Below, one piece after another: positions 25,630 through 35,908 of a stretch of DNA of 64,000 nucleotides. Within the stretch, counting starts at the first letter, position 1. Every line of letters starts with the position of its first letter. The translations under genes and the position numbers were made by a program. The notes under the pieces were generated by a model. That model worked only from the letters and a program-made list of their open reading frames with translations, had not been told where the DNA came from and did no database searches. Where the stretch lies: positions 2,400,501 to 2,464,500 of the forward strand of contig NZ_CP067129.1 of assembly GCF_028553745.1 (NCBI RefSeq), in the 5' to 3' direction. Source of the stretch: Paracoccus seriniphilus (GTDB lineage Bacteria > Pseudomonadota > Alphaproteobacteria > Rhodobacterales > Rhodobacteraceae).

Positions 25630-27369
25630 TTGGCATTTCTGGGCATCGAGCAATCGCTGACCGGTCGGTGCTGGGTTGGCCCCGACGCCGCGCTGGAACG
25701 CCTGGCCGAAGGGCTGGCACAGCAAACCGGCCTGCCGCTGGCTGTTGCCCGGGTTCTGGCCGAACGCGGCGTTGATGCCGAGGCAAGCGCCGGTTTCCTG
25801 ACACCGAAACTGCGTGACCTGCTGCCTGACCCGCTTTCGCTGCGTGACATGAAGACCGCTGCCGAGCGTCTGGTTCAGGCGACCGTCGCGAAGGAACGCA
25901 TCGCGATTTTTGCTGACTACGATGTCGATGGCGGCAGTTCGGCGGCACTGTTGCTGGATTGGCTGCGCGGTCAGGGACGTGATGCGACCCTGTATATCCC
26001 CGACCGGATCGATGAGGGCTATGGCCCCAATGAACCAGCCATGGCACAGCTGGCCGCCAGCCATGACCTGATCATCTGCGTCGATTGCGGCACGCTCAGC
26101 CATGATGCGCTGGCCGCTGCCAAAGGTGCTGATGTGTTGGTTCTTGACCACCATCTTGGCGGCGAAACCCTGCCCCCCGCCCTGGCCGTCGTGAACCCGA
26201 ACCGCGCCGATGAAGACGGCGCGCTGGGGCATCTTTGTGCTGCGGGCGTCGTGTTCCTGACGTTGGTTCAGGCCGGGCGTGTGTTGCGCGGCATGCAGCG
26301 CGCCGAGCCTGACCTGATGGCAATGCTGGATCTGGTGGCCCTGGCAACAGTGGCCGATGTCGCCCCTCTGGTTGGCGTCAACCGTGCCTTTGTGCGTCAG
26401 GGCCTGACAATCATGGCCCGCAGGCAGCGCCCGGGTCTTGTCGCCCTGTCCGATATCGCCCGGCTTGACGGACCACCGAACGCCTTTCATCTGGGCTTTC
26501 TTCTGGGCCCGCGCATCAATGCCGGGGGGCGTGTCGGACGCGCCGATCTGGGCGCACTCTGCCTGTCGGCCCGAACCCCCGAAGAGGCCGTGAAACTGGC
26601 CGCACAGCTGGACGAGTTGAACCGGGATCGCCGTGCCATCGAGGCCGCTGTGCGCAACGAGGCGTTGGCTCAGGTCGAGGCACGCGGCGAAGCGCCGCTG
26701 TCATGGGCCGCGGGCGAAGGCTGGCATCCCGGCGTGGTTGGCATTGTCGCCGCTCGCATCAAAGAGGCAACGGACCGCCCCTCGGTCGTGATCGGTATCG
26801 AACATGGAATCGGCAAGGGTTCGGCGCGATCCGTGCCCGGCGTCGATCTGGGCCGCGCGATCCAGCGCCTTGCGCGCGAAGGCCTGCTGCTGAAAGGCGG
26901 CGGACATGAGATGGCGGCCGGGCTGACCGTCAGGGAAGATCAGATCGCCCCCGCGATGGAGCGCCTTGCCGAATTGCTGGCCCGTGATCTGGAAAATCGC
27001 AGCAGCACCGGCGAAATGCGCGTCTCGGGCCTGCTGGAACCGACGGGTGCGACCCCGGCCATGTTCCGCCAGCTGGAGGATGCCGGACCCTATGGGCAGG
27101 CCGCCCCCGCGCCGCGATTCGTCTTTGCCAATCAGTTGATCGACAGCGCCAGCACCATGGGCGAAAGCCACCTGCGTCTGAATTTCCGCAGTTCGGGATC
27201 GGCCAGGATGGAAGCCGTGGCATGGGGCGCCATGAACGGGCCGCTGGGACCGGCGCTGATCGGCGCCAAGGGCCGCCGGTTCCATCTGGCGGGCAAGCTG
27301 GAGCTGTCCACTTGGGGCGGACGCGAACGTCTGCGCCTGCGTCTGGATGACGCCGCCCTCGCCGCGTGA
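25630..27369 (+). CDS. recJ: Single-stranded-DNA-specific exonuclease RecJ
   Basis: A 579-residue 5'-3' exonuclease of the DHH family used in recombination and mismatch repair. The DHH core has FADYDVDGGSSAALL (motif I), CVDCGT (motif II) and VLDHHLGG (motif III) within residues 80-190. The DHHA1 domain carries GGGHEMAAGLTV near residue 425, and a C-terminal OB-like domain follows (MRVSGLLEP to the end). The start is TTG 25630 with AGAGG 5 bases before it and a typical MAFLGIEQSLTGRCW beginning. Confidence 0.94.
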   Translation: MAFLGIEQSLTGRCWVGPDAALERLAEGLAQQTGLPLAVARVLAERGVDAEASAGFLTPKLRDLLPDPLSLRDMKTAAERLVQATVAKERIAIFADYDVDGGSSAALLLDWLRGQGRDATLYIPDRIDEGYGPNEPAMAQLAASHDLIICVDCGTLSHDALAAAKGADVLVLDHHLGGETLPPALAVVNPNRADEDGALGHLCAAGVVFLTLVQAGRVLRGMQRAEPDLMAMLDLVALATVADVAPLVGVNRAFVRQGLTIMARRQRPGLVALSDIARLDGPPNAFHLGFLLGPRINAGGRVGRADLGALCLSARTPEEAVKLAAQLDELNRDRRAIEAAVRNEALAQVEARGEAPLSWAAGEGWHPGVVGIVAARIKEATDRPSVVIGIEHGIGKGSARSVPGVDLGRAIQRLAREGLLLKGGGHEMAAGLTVREDQIAPAMERLAELLARDLENRSSTGEMRVSGLLEPTGATPAMFRQLEDAGPYGQAAPAPRFVFANQLIDSASTMGESHLRLNFRSSGSARMEAVAWGAMNGPLGPALIGAKGRRFHLAGKLELSTWGGRERLRLRLDDAALAA

Positions 27370-27378
27370 ATGCCACCT

Positions 27379-27406
27379 GCCAGCCTTTCCCGCATCGGGT
27401 GCTGGC
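27379..27406 (+). terminator. Imperfect hairpin after recJ
   Basis: GCCAGC (27379-27384) pairs with GCTGGC (27401-27406), enclosing a second short stem CCCG/CGGG. No T-run. Possible terminator 10 bases after recJ. Confidence 0.3.
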
Positions 27407-27459
27407 CTGTCGTCAAACTCGCCGCTAACCTGCCTTCAAACTTGCTTTAGGAGGCAGAC

Positions 27460-28152
27460 ATGAAACTGACCTGGCTTGGACATTCCGGCTTTCGTCTGGA
27501 AATCGAGAATGCGGTAATTCTGATCGACCCCTGGCTCTCGGGCAATCCGGTCTTTCCCGAGGATCAGCGCGACAATGCCATAAGGGGGGCAACCCATATC
27601 CTGCTGACGCACGGCCATGGCGACCATACCGGAGACACGCTTTCGATCGCACGCGAACTGAAGATACCTGTGGCCGGCATCTATGATCTGATCAACAGCT
27701 GGGCCCAACATCAGGGCATCACCGGAATCGGCTTCAACAAGGGCGGAACGATCGATCTGGGCGGCGCCCAGGTGACGATGGTCAATGCCTCGCATTCCAG
27801 TTCGCTGGAAGGTGCGGATGGTCCGATCTATGCCGGTCATGAATCGGGCTACATGATCGCCGGGGAAGGGCACACCATCTATGTCAGCGGCGACACCGAC
27901 ATCATGGCCGACATGCAGTGGATGGGCGAATACCACCAGCCCGACATCGGCATTCTCAGCGCCGGAGGCTATTTCACCATGGACATGAAACGCGCCGCCT
28001 TTGCCGCGAAAAAATATTTCGATTTCAAGACCATCATCCCCTGCCATTACCGCACCTTCCCGCTGCTGGAACAATCCGCGGCCGAGTTGCAGAAGGCGCT
28101 TCCGGAGGTCGATGTCATCGAGCCTGAGGTCATGAAGGCGCTTGAACTTTGA
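27460..28152 (+). CDS. UPF0173-type metal-dependent hydrolase (MBL fold)
   Basis: A 230-residue protein of the metallo-beta-lactamase fold, close to UlaG-type hydrolases. The metal motif THGHGDHTGD is at residues 50-59, another His at NASHSSS and an acidic ligand at YVSGDTDIMADM. The substrate is unknown. A strong ribosome site (TTAGGAGG) precedes the ATG. Its stop overlaps the TTG start of the aminopeptidase gene, so the two are coupled. Confidence 0.9.
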   Translation: MKLTWLGHSGFRLEIENAVILIDPWLSGNPVFPEDQRDNAIRGATHILLTHGHGDHTGDTLSIARELKIPVAGIYDLINSWAQHQGITGIGFNKGGTIDLGGAQVTMVNASHSSSLEGADGPIYAGHESGYMIAGEGHTIYVSGDTDIMADMQWMGEYHQPDIGILSAGGYFTMDMKRAAFAAKKYFDFKTIIPCHYRTFPLLEQSAAELQKALPEVDVIEPEVMKALEL

Positions 28153-29951
28153 CCTATCAGAGCTTTGACGACGCGGCCCAGCAGGGCCATCACGCCACAA
28201 GGCTGGCCGATCTGCGCAACCGGATGCGGCAAGAAGGGCTGGATGCCTTCATCATTCCGCGTGCTGACGCCCATCAGGGCGAATATGTCGCCGAAGCCGA
28301 TGCAAGGCTGGCCTGGCTGACCGGCTTTACCGGCAGCGCCGGCTTTGCCATCGTCACCCAGCGGCAGGCGGGCGTCTTTATCGACGGCCGCTATCGCGTG
28401 CAGGTCAAGGATCAGGTCGATCTGGCGCATTTCACCCCAGTGCCCTGGCCGGAAACCCGCCCGTCTCATTGGCTGCGCGAGGCTTTGCCCGCCGGGGGGC
28501 GCATCGGCTTTGACCCATGGCTGCACAGCCGCAAGGAAATCGAGGCGATGGACAGCGGGCTGGAGGGCAGCGGCCTGGGTCTGATCGCGACCGAGGAAAA
28601 CCTGGTCGATGCGATCTGGCCCGACCGCCCTGCCCCGCCTGTCGGTCGCGCAAGGGCCCATGACATCGAACTGGCGGGCGAAACATCTGCGGACAAACGC
28701 GCAAGGTTGGCTGCCGAGTTGAAGCGTGACGGCCATGCCGCTGCCTTTCTGTCGCTGCCCGATTCGATTTCATGGCTGTTGAATATCCGCGGCAGCGATC
28801 TGCCCAAGAATCCGGTCGTGCAGGGCTTTGCCGTGCTGGCGGATGACGGTCATGTCACCCTGTTCAGCGATCCGGCGAAATTTGACGATGACCTGCGGCG
28901 TTTCCTGGGCAATGACGTATCGATCCTGCACCCCGAAGGGCTGACGCCCGCCCTGCTGGATCTGCCCGGACCGGTGCGGATTGATCCCGCAACCGCGCCC
29001 GAAGCCGCCTTCAGGCTGCTGGAACAGGCATCGACACATATCGCGCCAGCCCCCGATCCGGCGATTCTGCCGAAATCCCGCAAGAACTCCGCCGAGCTGC
29101 GTGGCATGCGCGAAGCCCATCTTGCTGACGGGGTCGCCATGGTGCGGCTGTTGTCATGGCTGGACCAGCAGCCCGCCGGCTCTCTGACCGAAATCGACGT
29201 GGTCCGGAAACTCGAGGCATTCCGCAGCGAGGCCGGGATCTATGACATCAGCTTCGACACGATCTGCGGCGCTGGTCCGAACGGGGCCATCGTGCATTAC
29301 CGCGTCACCCAGGCGACCAATCGCAGGATTGGCGATGGAGAGATGCTGCTGATCGACTCCGGTGGCCAATATCCCAATGGCACAACCGATATCACCCGCA
29401 GCCTGCCCATGGGCGCCCCGCCGCCCGAGGCCGTCGCACCCTATACGGCGGTGCTGCGCGGCATGATCTCGTTGAGCCGGGCACGCTTTCCGGTGGGGGT
29501 CTCGGGTGGCCATCTGGACGCGCTGGCGCGTCAGTATCTGTGGCATCACGGACAGGATTACGACCATGGCACGGGCCATGGCGTCGGTGCGGCGCTCTGC
29601 GTCCATGAGGGACCGATCCGCATCAGCCGGACCAGCGATCTGCCCCTGCAGACGGGCATGATCCTGTCGAACGAACCGGGATATTATCGCGAAGGCAGTT
29701 TCGGCATCCGGATCGAAAACCTCGTGGTCGTGACCGAGGTCGAGGCCGAGGCAGGCCGCAGGATGTTGGGGTTCGAGACCCTGACCCTCTGCCCGATAGA
29801 CACGCGCTGCGTAGATTTGTCGGCCATGGCCCGTGATGAGATCGACTGGCTGAACGGCTATCATCAGCGCGTTCGTGAGGCCCTGACCCCGCATCTGGAT
29901 GACAGCACCTGCGACTGGCTTGATCAGGCGACCCGGCCTCTGGGCATCTGA
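28149..29951 (+). CDS. pepP: Aminopeptidase P family protein (M24B)
   Basis: A 600-residue cytosolic enzyme of the three-domain (eukaryote-like) aminopeptidase P type that cuts N-terminal X-Pro bonds. Two creatinase-like N-terminal domains (about 20-150 and 165-310) precede the pita-bread catalytic domain. Metal ligands are seen in LLIDSGGQYPNGTTDITRS (two Asp), the His of HGTGHGVGAALCVHEGP, and the Glu of SNEPGYY and RIENLVVV. The start is TTG 28149 overlapping the previous stop (TTGA). A bidirectional terminator follows. Confidence 0.9.
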   Translation: MTYQSFDDAAQQGHHATRLADLRNRMRQEGLDAFIIPRADAHQGEYVAEADARLAWLTGFTGSAGFAIVTQRQAGVFIDGRYRVQVKDQVDLAHFTPVPWPETRPSHWLREALPAGGRIGFDPWLHSRKEIEAMDSGLEGSGLGLIATEENLVDAIWPDRPAPPVGRARAHDIELAGETSADKRARLAAELKRDGHAAAFLSLPDSISWLLNIRGSDLPKNPVVQGFAVLADDGHVTLFSDPAKFDDDLRRFLGNDVSILHPEGLTPALLDLPGPVRIDPATAPEAAFRLLEQASTHIAPAPDPAILPKSRKNSAELRGMREAHLADGVAMVRLLSWLDQQPAGSLTEIDVVRKLEAFRSEAGIYDISFDTICGAGPNGAIVHYRVTQATNRRIGDGEMLLIDSGGQYPNGTTDITRSLPMGAPPPEAVAPYTAVLRGMISLSRARFPVGVSGGHLDALARQYLWHHGQDYDHGTGHGVGAALCVHEGPIRISRTSDLPLQTGMILSNEPGYYREGSFGIRIENLVVVTEVEAEAGRRMLGFETLTLCPIDTRCVDLSAMARDEIDWLNGYHQRVREALTPHLDDSTCDWLDQATRPLGI

Positions 29952-29971
29952 CCCGCCCTTGCCAAGCCATG

Positions 29972-30003
29972 AACAGCGCAGGTCACATTCGGCCTGCGCT
30001 GTT
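29972..30003. terminator. Bidirectional terminator between aminopeptidase P and SDR genes
   Basis: AACAGCGCAGG (29972-29982) and CCTGCGCTGTT (29993-30003) form an 11-bp perfect stem with a 10-nt loop between two convergent genes. Confidence 0.7.
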
Positions 30004-30032
30004 TGCATTGCGGCACGGTCATTGCGATACGG

Positions 30033-30689
30033 TCAGAGCGTCGCCGCAAGGATCCTTTCGGCCTCATCCCTGCAATTGGTCAGCCCGGCGCGATCTTCGC
30101 CGGGGAAAAAGCGCGCCCGCACGGCCGTGGGCATGGGCGCAGGTTCGGCAATGACGACGCGCGGCACGATGGTCCGGGTTTCGGCCTGCCAACTGCGCGC
30201 CAATGCGATCTGTGCCGCCTTGGTGGCCCCATAGGCCCCAAAGAACTTCTGCCCCGCCCGATTGTCGTCAAAGAACATCGCTGTGCCCGAACGCGCGCGC
30301 AACGATGGCTCGAGCAGCGCGATCATCCCGCGCACCGCCTCGACATTGATCAGCATCGACTTGGACCAGTCCTTGCCGTCGATATGGGGCACGGGCGACA
30401 ATGGCGCCGCATGCACGGCACAATGCGCCCAGAAATCCAGCCCACCCCAACGATCCTGCACGGCCTGCGCCAGCTGCTGCATGGCGGGGGCCTCGCCGAC
30501 ATCCATCGGTGCCAGCGTGGCCGAGCCACCCGCCACCCTGATCCGGTCATCCAGCTCTTCCAAGGCGCCCACGGTGCGCGCAACGGCAAGAACATGATAG
30601 CCCCGCGCCGCCAGCCCTTCGGCCAATGCTGCGCCCAGACCTCGCGATGCGCCGGTCACCAGCGCCAGTTTTTCTGTCTTGTCACTCAT
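30033..30689 (-). CDS. Short-chain dehydrogenase/reductase family protein
   Basis: A 218-residue Rossmann protein with the coenzyme motif TGASRGLG (residues 12-19) and the YxxxK active-site pair Tyr153-Lys157 (AYGATKAAQ). The third catalytic residue, the Ser usually 13 positions before Tyr, is replaced: the sequence there is AMFFDDNRAG with Phe at 140. A substituted Ser suggests a weak or different activity. It is nearest in style to the YciK group. The ATG at 30689 starts MSDKTEKLALVTG; a longer open frame upstream is not needed. Confidence 0.85.
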   Translation of the reverse strand: MSDKTEKLALVTGASRGLGAALAEGLAARGYHVLAVARTVGALEELDDRIRVAGGSATLAPMDVGEAPAMQQLAQAVQDRWGGLDFWAHCAVHAAPLSPVPHIDGKDWSKSMLINVEAVRGMIALLEPSLRARSGTAMFFDDNRAGQKFFGAYGATKAAQIALARSWQAETRTIVPRVVIAEPAPMPTAVRARFFPGEDRAGLTNCRDEAERILAATL

Positions 30690-30740
30690 GCAACACCCCA
30701 TGCCACCGGCATCGCAACCATGCAAGATGCCCAAGGAAAA

Positions 30741-30760
30741 GGGGCCCCCGAAGAGGCCCC
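30741..30760 (-). terminator. Terminator of gltA
   Basis: On the minus strand GGGGCC and GGCCCC (30755-30760 and 30741-30746) form a stem followed by TTTT (30737-30740). It lies 26 bases after the gltA stop codon, before the SDR gene. Confidence 0.75.
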
Positions 30761-30785
30761 GATTCCGTTTCTGTTTTCGTCACGA

Positions 30786-32078
30786 TCAGCGGTTCGCGAC
30801 GTCGATATAGTCGCGTTTGCCCGAACCCACATACAGCTGACGCGGACGACCGATCTTGTTCTGCGGATCGCCGATCATTTCCTTCCACTGCGCGATCCAG
30901 CCGACCGTGCGCGACAGGGCAAAGATCGGCGTGAACATCGAGGTCGGGAAACCCATCGCTTCCAGAATGATGCCCGAATAGAAGTCGACATTCGGATAGA
31001 GCTTCTTGGACACGAAATAATCGTCCTCGAGCGCGATCTTTTCCAGTTCCTTGGCAACCTGCAGCGTCGGGTTGTCGTGGATGCCCAGCAGGTCCAGGAC
31101 CTCGTCCGCCGATTCCTTCATGACCTTCGCACGCGGGTCGAAGTTCTTGTAGACGCGGTGGCCAAAGCCCATCAGGCGGAAGGGATCGTCCTTGTCCTTG
31201 GCGCGCTTGATGAATTCGGGAATGCGCTCGACGCTGCCGATTTCACGCAGCATTTCAAGGCAAGCCTGGTTGGCACCGCCATGAGCCGGACCCCACAGGC
31301 AAGCGATACCCGCAGCGATACAGGCAAAGGGATTGGCGCCCGAAGAACCTGCCAGACGCACGGTCGAGGTCGAGGCGTTCTGTTCGTGATCGGCATGCAA
31401 CGTGAAGATGCGGTCCATCGCGCGGGCAAGGGCCGGGTTCACGTTGTATTTCTCGGCCGGAACCGAGAAGCACATGTTCAGGAAGTTCGATGCGTAATCC
31501 AGTTCGTTCTGCGGATAGACGAAGGGCTGGCCGATCGAATACTTATAGGCCATTGCGGCAATCGTCGGCAGTTTCGCGATCAGACGGATCGAAGCCACCT
31601 CACGCTGCCACGGATCGTTGATATCGGTGGAATCGTGATAGAAGGCCGACATCGCACCAACCACGGCAACCATGGTCGCCATCGGATGTGCATCCCGGCG
31701 GAATCCACGGAAGAAGTTGTGCATTTGCTCATGCACCATGGTGTGACGGGTCACACGGTTCTCAAAGTCGAACATCTGCTCTGCGGTCGGCAGCTCACCG
31801 TAAAGAAGCAGATAGCAGACTTCGAGATAATGCGATTTTCCGGCCAGTTGCTCGATCGGATAACCGCGATACCACAGCTCACCCTTGTCACCATCGATGA
31901 AGGTGATGGTCGAATCACAGCTGGCCGTCGAGGTAAACCCCGGGTCATAGGTGAACACATCCGCCTGCCCGTAGAGCTTGCGGATATCCAGAACGTCAGG
32001 CCCCTTTGTCGGGCTGAGGATCGGCAGCTCGTATTCGGAATCATTAAGCAATAGTTTGGCGGTCTTCGTATCGGCCAT
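30786..32078 (-). CDS. gltA: Citrate synthase
   Basis: A 430-residue type II (hexameric) citrate synthase that condenses oxaloacetate and acetyl-CoA to begin the TCA cycle. The catalytic residues can be located: His in [10 protein letters not shown], His in [10 protein letters not shown] and Asp in NVDFYSG. The N-terminal beta-rich extension ([16 protein letters not shown]) is typical of NADH-regulated Gram-negative enzymes. It ends with a good terminator. Confidence 0.97.
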   Translation of the reverse strand: MADTKTAKLLLNDSEYELPILSPTKGPDVLDIRKLYGQADVFTYDPGFTSTASCDSTITFIDGDKGELWYRGYPIEQLAGKSHYLEVCYLLLYGELPTAEQMFDFENRVTRHTMVHEQMHNFFRGFRRDAHPMATMVAVVGAMSAFYHDSTDINDPWQREVASIRLIAKLPTIAAMAYKYSIGQPFVYPQNELDYASNFLNMCFSVPAEKYNVNPALARAMDRIFTLHADHEQNASTSTVRLAGSSGANPFACIAAGIACLWGPAHGGANQACLEMLREIGSVERIPEFIKRAKDKDDPFRLMGFGHRVYKNFDPRAKVMKESADEVLDLLGIHDNPTLQVAKELEKIALEDDYFVSKKLYPNVDFYSGIILEAMGFPTSMFTPIFALSRTVGWIAQWKEMIGDPQNKIGRPRQLYVGSGKRDYIDVANR

Positions 32079-32156
32079 CCAAAACGTCCTTTCCGGCTAA
32101 GCCGGGTCGTCCAAAGCGAAATCGCATGGTCCGACCCTGGCAAGTGAGAGCAGGCT

Positions 32157-33554
32157 TCAGCCTGCCAGTTCTGTCTGATCCTGAAGCCGGGCCAACGATT
32201 CCTCGCGGCCAAGCGCCGTCATCATGTCAAATACGCTGGGTGTCGCAGTTCGGCCGGCCAAGGCAGCGCGAAGGGGCCCCGCAATCTTGCCCAACCCGAC
32301 GCCGTTCTCTTCAGCAACCTGTTTGGCGGCCTGCTCCAGCTCGTCTCGCGTCCAGCTAGCATGCTGCAATACGGCAGTCAATGATTTCAGCATACCACGG
32401 GATACCGTATCCAGCGCCTTGGCAGCCTTGGGTTCGATCTCGATCGGGCGCGAGGTCAGCGCAAAGCGTCCCTGATCCAGCATTTGCGGCAGGGTTTTCG
32501 CCTTTTCGCGCAGCGCCGGCAGCGCAGAAACCAGCCGCTCCTTCTGCTGTGCGGTCAGTGCCGGCTGATCGGTATCGGACAGGAAATTTTCCAGAGCCGC
32601 CAGCAGATCTGCCTCTGGCATGGTTTTCAGGTGATGGCTGCTGACATGTTCCAGCTTCTTGAAATCCAGCCGCGCGGGGGCCTTGCCGATTCCGTCCAGA
32701 TCGAACCATTCGCGCGCCTGTGCATCATCGAACAATTCGTCATCGCCATGGCTCCAGCCCAGACGCGCCAGATAATTGCGCATCGCGGCGGGCGGATAGC
32801 CCAGCTGTGCGAATTCATGCAGACCGACCGCCCCGTGACGCTTGGACAGCTTCTTGCCATCCTCGCCATGGATCAGCGGGATATGGGCAAAGACCGGACG
32901 TTTCCAGCCCATGGCGTCATAGATCTGGATCTGGCGCGCGGTATTGGTCAAATGGTCGTCACCCCTGATGACATGCGTCACGCCCATATCATGATCGTCC
33001 ACAACGACAGCCAGCATGTAGGTCGGTGTACCATCGCTGCGCAACAGGATCATGTCGTCCAGCTGATCATTGGCGACGCGTACATCGCCCTGCACGGCGT
33101 CAGAGATGATCGTCTCACCCTCGCGCGGAGCCTTCAGCCGGATGGCAAAGGGCGCATCGGGGGTTTCCCTGGCATCGCGCCAGGGGCTCTGGAACGGTTG
33201 CCGGGGATTGGCTTCGCGCCATGCGGCGATCTCTTCGGGCGTCGAATAGCACTTGTAGGCATTGCCCGCCTCCAGCATTTCTTGCGCGACCTCGGTATGA
33301 CGGTCCTTGGCAGCAAACTGGCTGAACGGTTCGCCGTCCCAGTCCAGACCCAGCCAGGTCAGCCCCTGCAGAATGGCGGCAGTTGCCTCGGGGGTCGAGC
33401 GCGCGCGGTCGGTGTCTTCGATCCGCAACAGGAACTTGCCGCCGCGTCCGCGCGCATACAGCCAGTTGAACAGAGCCGTTCTGGCGCCGCCAATATGCAG
33501 ATAGCCGGTCGGAGACGGGGCAAAGCGGGTAACGATCTGGGTGTTTTCGGACAT
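32157..33554 (-). CDS. gltX: Glutamyl-tRNA synthetase
   Basis: A 465-residue class I enzyme. The HIGH signature is in [23 protein letters not shown] at the N terminus and the KLSKR motif in [12 protein letters not shown]. The C-terminal anticodon domain is all-helical. Alphaproteobacteria often have two GltX paralogues, one of them able to charge tRNA-Gln for later amidation; which one this is cannot be told here. The start at ATG 33554 has GAAGG 5 bases upstream; the frame is open for 24 more codons. Confidence 0.95.
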   Translation of the reverse strand: MSENTQIVTRFAPSPTGYLHIGGARTALFNWLYARGRGGKFLLRIEDTDRARSTPEATAAILQGLTWLGLDWDGEPFSQFAAKDRHTEVAQEMLEAGNAYKCYSTPEEIAAWREANPRQPFQSPWRDARETPDAPFAIRLKAPREGETIISDAVQGDVRVANDQLDDMILLRSDGTPTYMLAVVVDDHDMGVTHVIRGDDHLTNTARQIQIYDAMGWKRPVFAHIPLIHGEDGKKLSKRHGAVGLHEFAQLGYPPAAMRNYLARLGWSHGDDELFDDAQAREWFDLDGIGKAPARLDFKKLEHVSSHHLKTMPEADLLAALENFLSDTDQPALTAQQKERLVSALPALREKAKTLPQMLDQGRFALTSRPIEIEPKAAKALDTVSRGMLKSLTAVLQHASWTRDELEQAAKQVAEENGVGLGKIAGPLRAALAGRTATPSVFDMMTALGREESLARLQDQTELAG

Positions 33555-33669
33555 GGAGGCCTTCATGAGTGGATTGTCACTGCAAGACATGCGCCCATTA
33601 ACGCTTTGGTAAGCAGCCCATGTCATCTTTCAGGGCATGACATAATTAACCGCCGTGGAAAGGACAAGA

Positions 33670-35889
33670 ATGACCATCCAGACCGGCCTGCCATACAGGA
33701 CCGGCCCTGGAAAGCTGTCGCCGCCCGCATCCGCACCGGGTTCCGGTTCTGCTCCGACCGGTTCCGGGGCCGCCGATCACGGGATGGACGCAGGGCCCCG
33801 CCCTCCCTCAGCGGGAAAGGCGGGGCTGTTTGCCTGGGTGCCGCTATGCCTCTCGGCCGGAATCGTGATCTGGTTTGGCTGCCCCATGCCGGAACCCGCA
33901 ATCCTGTGGCCATTACTGTCATTGCCGATGCTGACGGGCGTCCTCCTGTCCCTTGGCGCGAAGTTCTGGGCCGAAAGCGGCGGAACGGCGGGTATCTTGG
34001 CGGACCGGCTGCGCCTTGGTGGAATGGCCATTGCCTTGATTGCCGCGGGCACGGGGATAGCGGCCTTCCGTTCGGCCATGGTGGCCGCACCTGTTCTGGA
34101 ATGGCGCTATTACGGCCCCATCGAGGGCCGGCTGGTCGCGATCGACCGTTCGGCACGGGACCGAATTCGCCTGACGCTGGATCAGCTTCGACTGCGTGAT
34201 CTGCCGCAGCAGCTGACTCCGCACCGCGTGCGCCTGTCCCTGATCGGGGTCGACGACAGGGATCTTCCGGCTCTGGGTCAGCGCGTGATGATGACCGGCC
34301 ATCTCGGACCGCCCCCCGGACCTGCCGCGCCCGGCAGTTTTGATTTTCGCCAGCATGCCTGGTTCGCAAGACTGGGCGCCGTCGGCTATACCCGCAACCC
34401 GGTGCTGACGATGGCACCGCCCGAGGGCGGCATATGGCGGATACAGCGCGCACGTCTTGACCTCGCTGCTGCCATTCGTGCGGGTATTGGCGGGCAAGAG
34501 GGCGCGGTGGCGGCCGCCCTGATGACCGGCGACCGCTCGGGCATTCATGAGAGCACCAATGCCGTCATGCGGGCCTCGAACCTGTATCACATCATCTCGA
34601 TTTCCGGCCTGCACATGAGCATGCTGGCCGGTTTCGTATATGCCACCCTGCGCATTGCGACGGCGGCGCTGCAGGCAACGGGCCTGCTGGCCGCCCTCCC
34701 CGCGCACAAGTTGGCAGCGTTTTGCGCCCTGCTGGCATCGGCCGGTTACCTGTGGCTGTCGGGTGGCGGCGTCGCGACCGAGCGCGCCTTCGTCATGGTC
34801 GCGGTGATGCTGGGCGCCATACTGGCGGACCGGCGCGCCATATCGCTGCGCACCGTCGCCCTGGCGGCCACGATCATCCTGATCTTCAGCCCCGAATCGC
34901 TGGCCTCGCCGGGTTTCCAGATGAGCTTTGCGGCGACCGTCGCGCTTATCCTTTCCTATGGTCCCTGGTCACGCCTTGCCCCGCATGTCCCGGCATTGCT
35001 GCGACCTGTGGCGATGTTGCTGATATCTTCACTGGTGGCTGGTCTGGCGACCTCTCCGATTGCCGCCGCGCATTTCAACCGGATGGCGCAATACGGGTTG
35101 CTGGCCAATCTTCTGGCCGTGCCGGTGATGGGCACCTTCGTCATGCCTGCCGGGGTCGTTGCCGCGCTGCTGGCCCCTTTGGGACTTGCAGATCCGGCGC
35201 TTTGGGTGATGGGCCTTGGCACCGCATGGATGCTGAAGGTCGCCGCATTTGTCGCCGGGCTGGGCGGTGCCGTCACCGCCATCGCCCAACCCCAGGCCAC
35301 AGTGATCCCCTTGATGGGATTCGGCGCTACGCTTTGCGTTCTGTGCTGGCGGCCCCAGCTGCTGACCGGGCGGACGCCCGCACTGTTGGCCGGTTTCATC
35401 AGTGGGGGGGCAATGCTGGCGGCGGGGGCGATGCTCTGGCTGACGGTGCAACGCCCCCTGCTGCTGATCGCCCCCCAAGGCGAGGCTGTCGGACTCATGA
35501 CCGGTCGGGGCCGCGCAATCTCCAAACCGTCAGGCGGCGCCTTCGTCGTCAAGTCATGGCTGCTGGAGGATGGCGACACGGCCCGGCAGGCAGATGCTGC
35601 ACAGCGCCCCGCCTGGACGGGCGACAAGCGCGACCGCCATGCCAGATTGCCTGCCGGCTGGCAGGTCTGGCATCTGACCGGCAAGGGGTCGGGCGAACGC
35701 GCGGCGCGGAAATGCGGCCCCAGAACCATTCTTGTCTCCACCGAAGCCATCAAGGACCTGCCCCGGACCGCGCCCTGTCTGACACTGGACCCGAAGCGCC
35801 TGCGAGACACCGGGGCGGTCGCCATCGATTTCCGCGATTCGATGCCGGTGCCATCGACCGTGGATCAGCCCTTGGAAATGTCGCCCTGA
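33670..35889 (+). CDS. comEC: ComEC/Rec2-family DNA-uptake channel protein
   Basis: A 739-residue polytopic membrane protein. The N-terminal DUF4131-type region (about 40-250) holds two helices and an OB-like periplasmic domain. The Competence domain follows with its hallmark ISISGLHMSMLAGFVY, then SGGGVATERAFVMVA, SPGFQMSFAATVALILSYG and SPIAAAHFNRMAQYGLLANLLAVPVM. The C terminus (about 590-739) is short and lacks the metallo-beta-lactamase motif of Gram-positive ComEC. It would move single-stranded DNA over the inner membrane. The ATG at 33670 follows GGAAAGGA; divergent from gltX. Confidence 0.88.
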   Translation: MTIQTGLPYRTGPGKLSPPASAPGSGSAPTGSGAADHGMDAGPRPPSAGKAGLFAWVPLCLSAGIVIWFGCPMPEPAILWPLLSLPMLTGVLLSLGAKFWAESGGTAGILADRLRLGGMAIALIAAGTGIAAFRSAMVAAPVLEWRYYGPIEGRLVAIDRSARDRIRLTLDQLRLRDLPQQLTPHRVRLSLIGVDDRDLPALGQRVMMTGHLGPPPGPAAPGSFDFRQHAWFARLGAVGYTRNPVLTMAPPEGGIWRIQRARLDLAAAIRAGIGGQEGAVAAALMTGDRSGIHESTNAVMRASNLYHIISISGLHMSMLAGFVYATLRIATAALQATGLLAALPAHKLAAFCALLASAGYLWLSGGGVATERAFVMVAVMLGAILADRRAISLRTVALAATIILIFSPESLASPGFQMSFAATVALILSYGPWSRLAPHVPALLRPVAMLLISSLVAGLATSPIAAAHFNRMAQYGLLANLLAVPVMGTFVMPAGVVAALLAPLGLADPALWVMGLGTAWMLKVAAFVAGLGGAVTAIAQPQATVIPLMGFGATLCVLCWRPQLLTGRTPALLAGFISGGAMLAAGAMLWLTVQRPLLLIAPQGEAVGLMTGRGRAISKPSGGAFVVKSWLLEDGDTARQADAAQRPAWTGDKRDRHARLPAGWQVWHLTGKGSGERAARKCGPRTILVSTEAIKDLPRTAPCLTLDPKRLRDTGAVAIDFRDSMPVPSTVDQPLEMSP

Positions 35890-35908
35890 ATCAGGCCCCA
35901 TTCAGGGC
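35883..35908. terminator. Bidirectional hairpin containing both convergent stop codons
   Basis: GCCCTGAAT (35883-35891) and ATTCAGGGC (35900-35908) form a 9-bp perfect stem with an 8-nt loop. The comEC stop (35887-35889) and the tfoX-like stop (35902-35904) both lie inside the stem. Confidence 0.55.
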
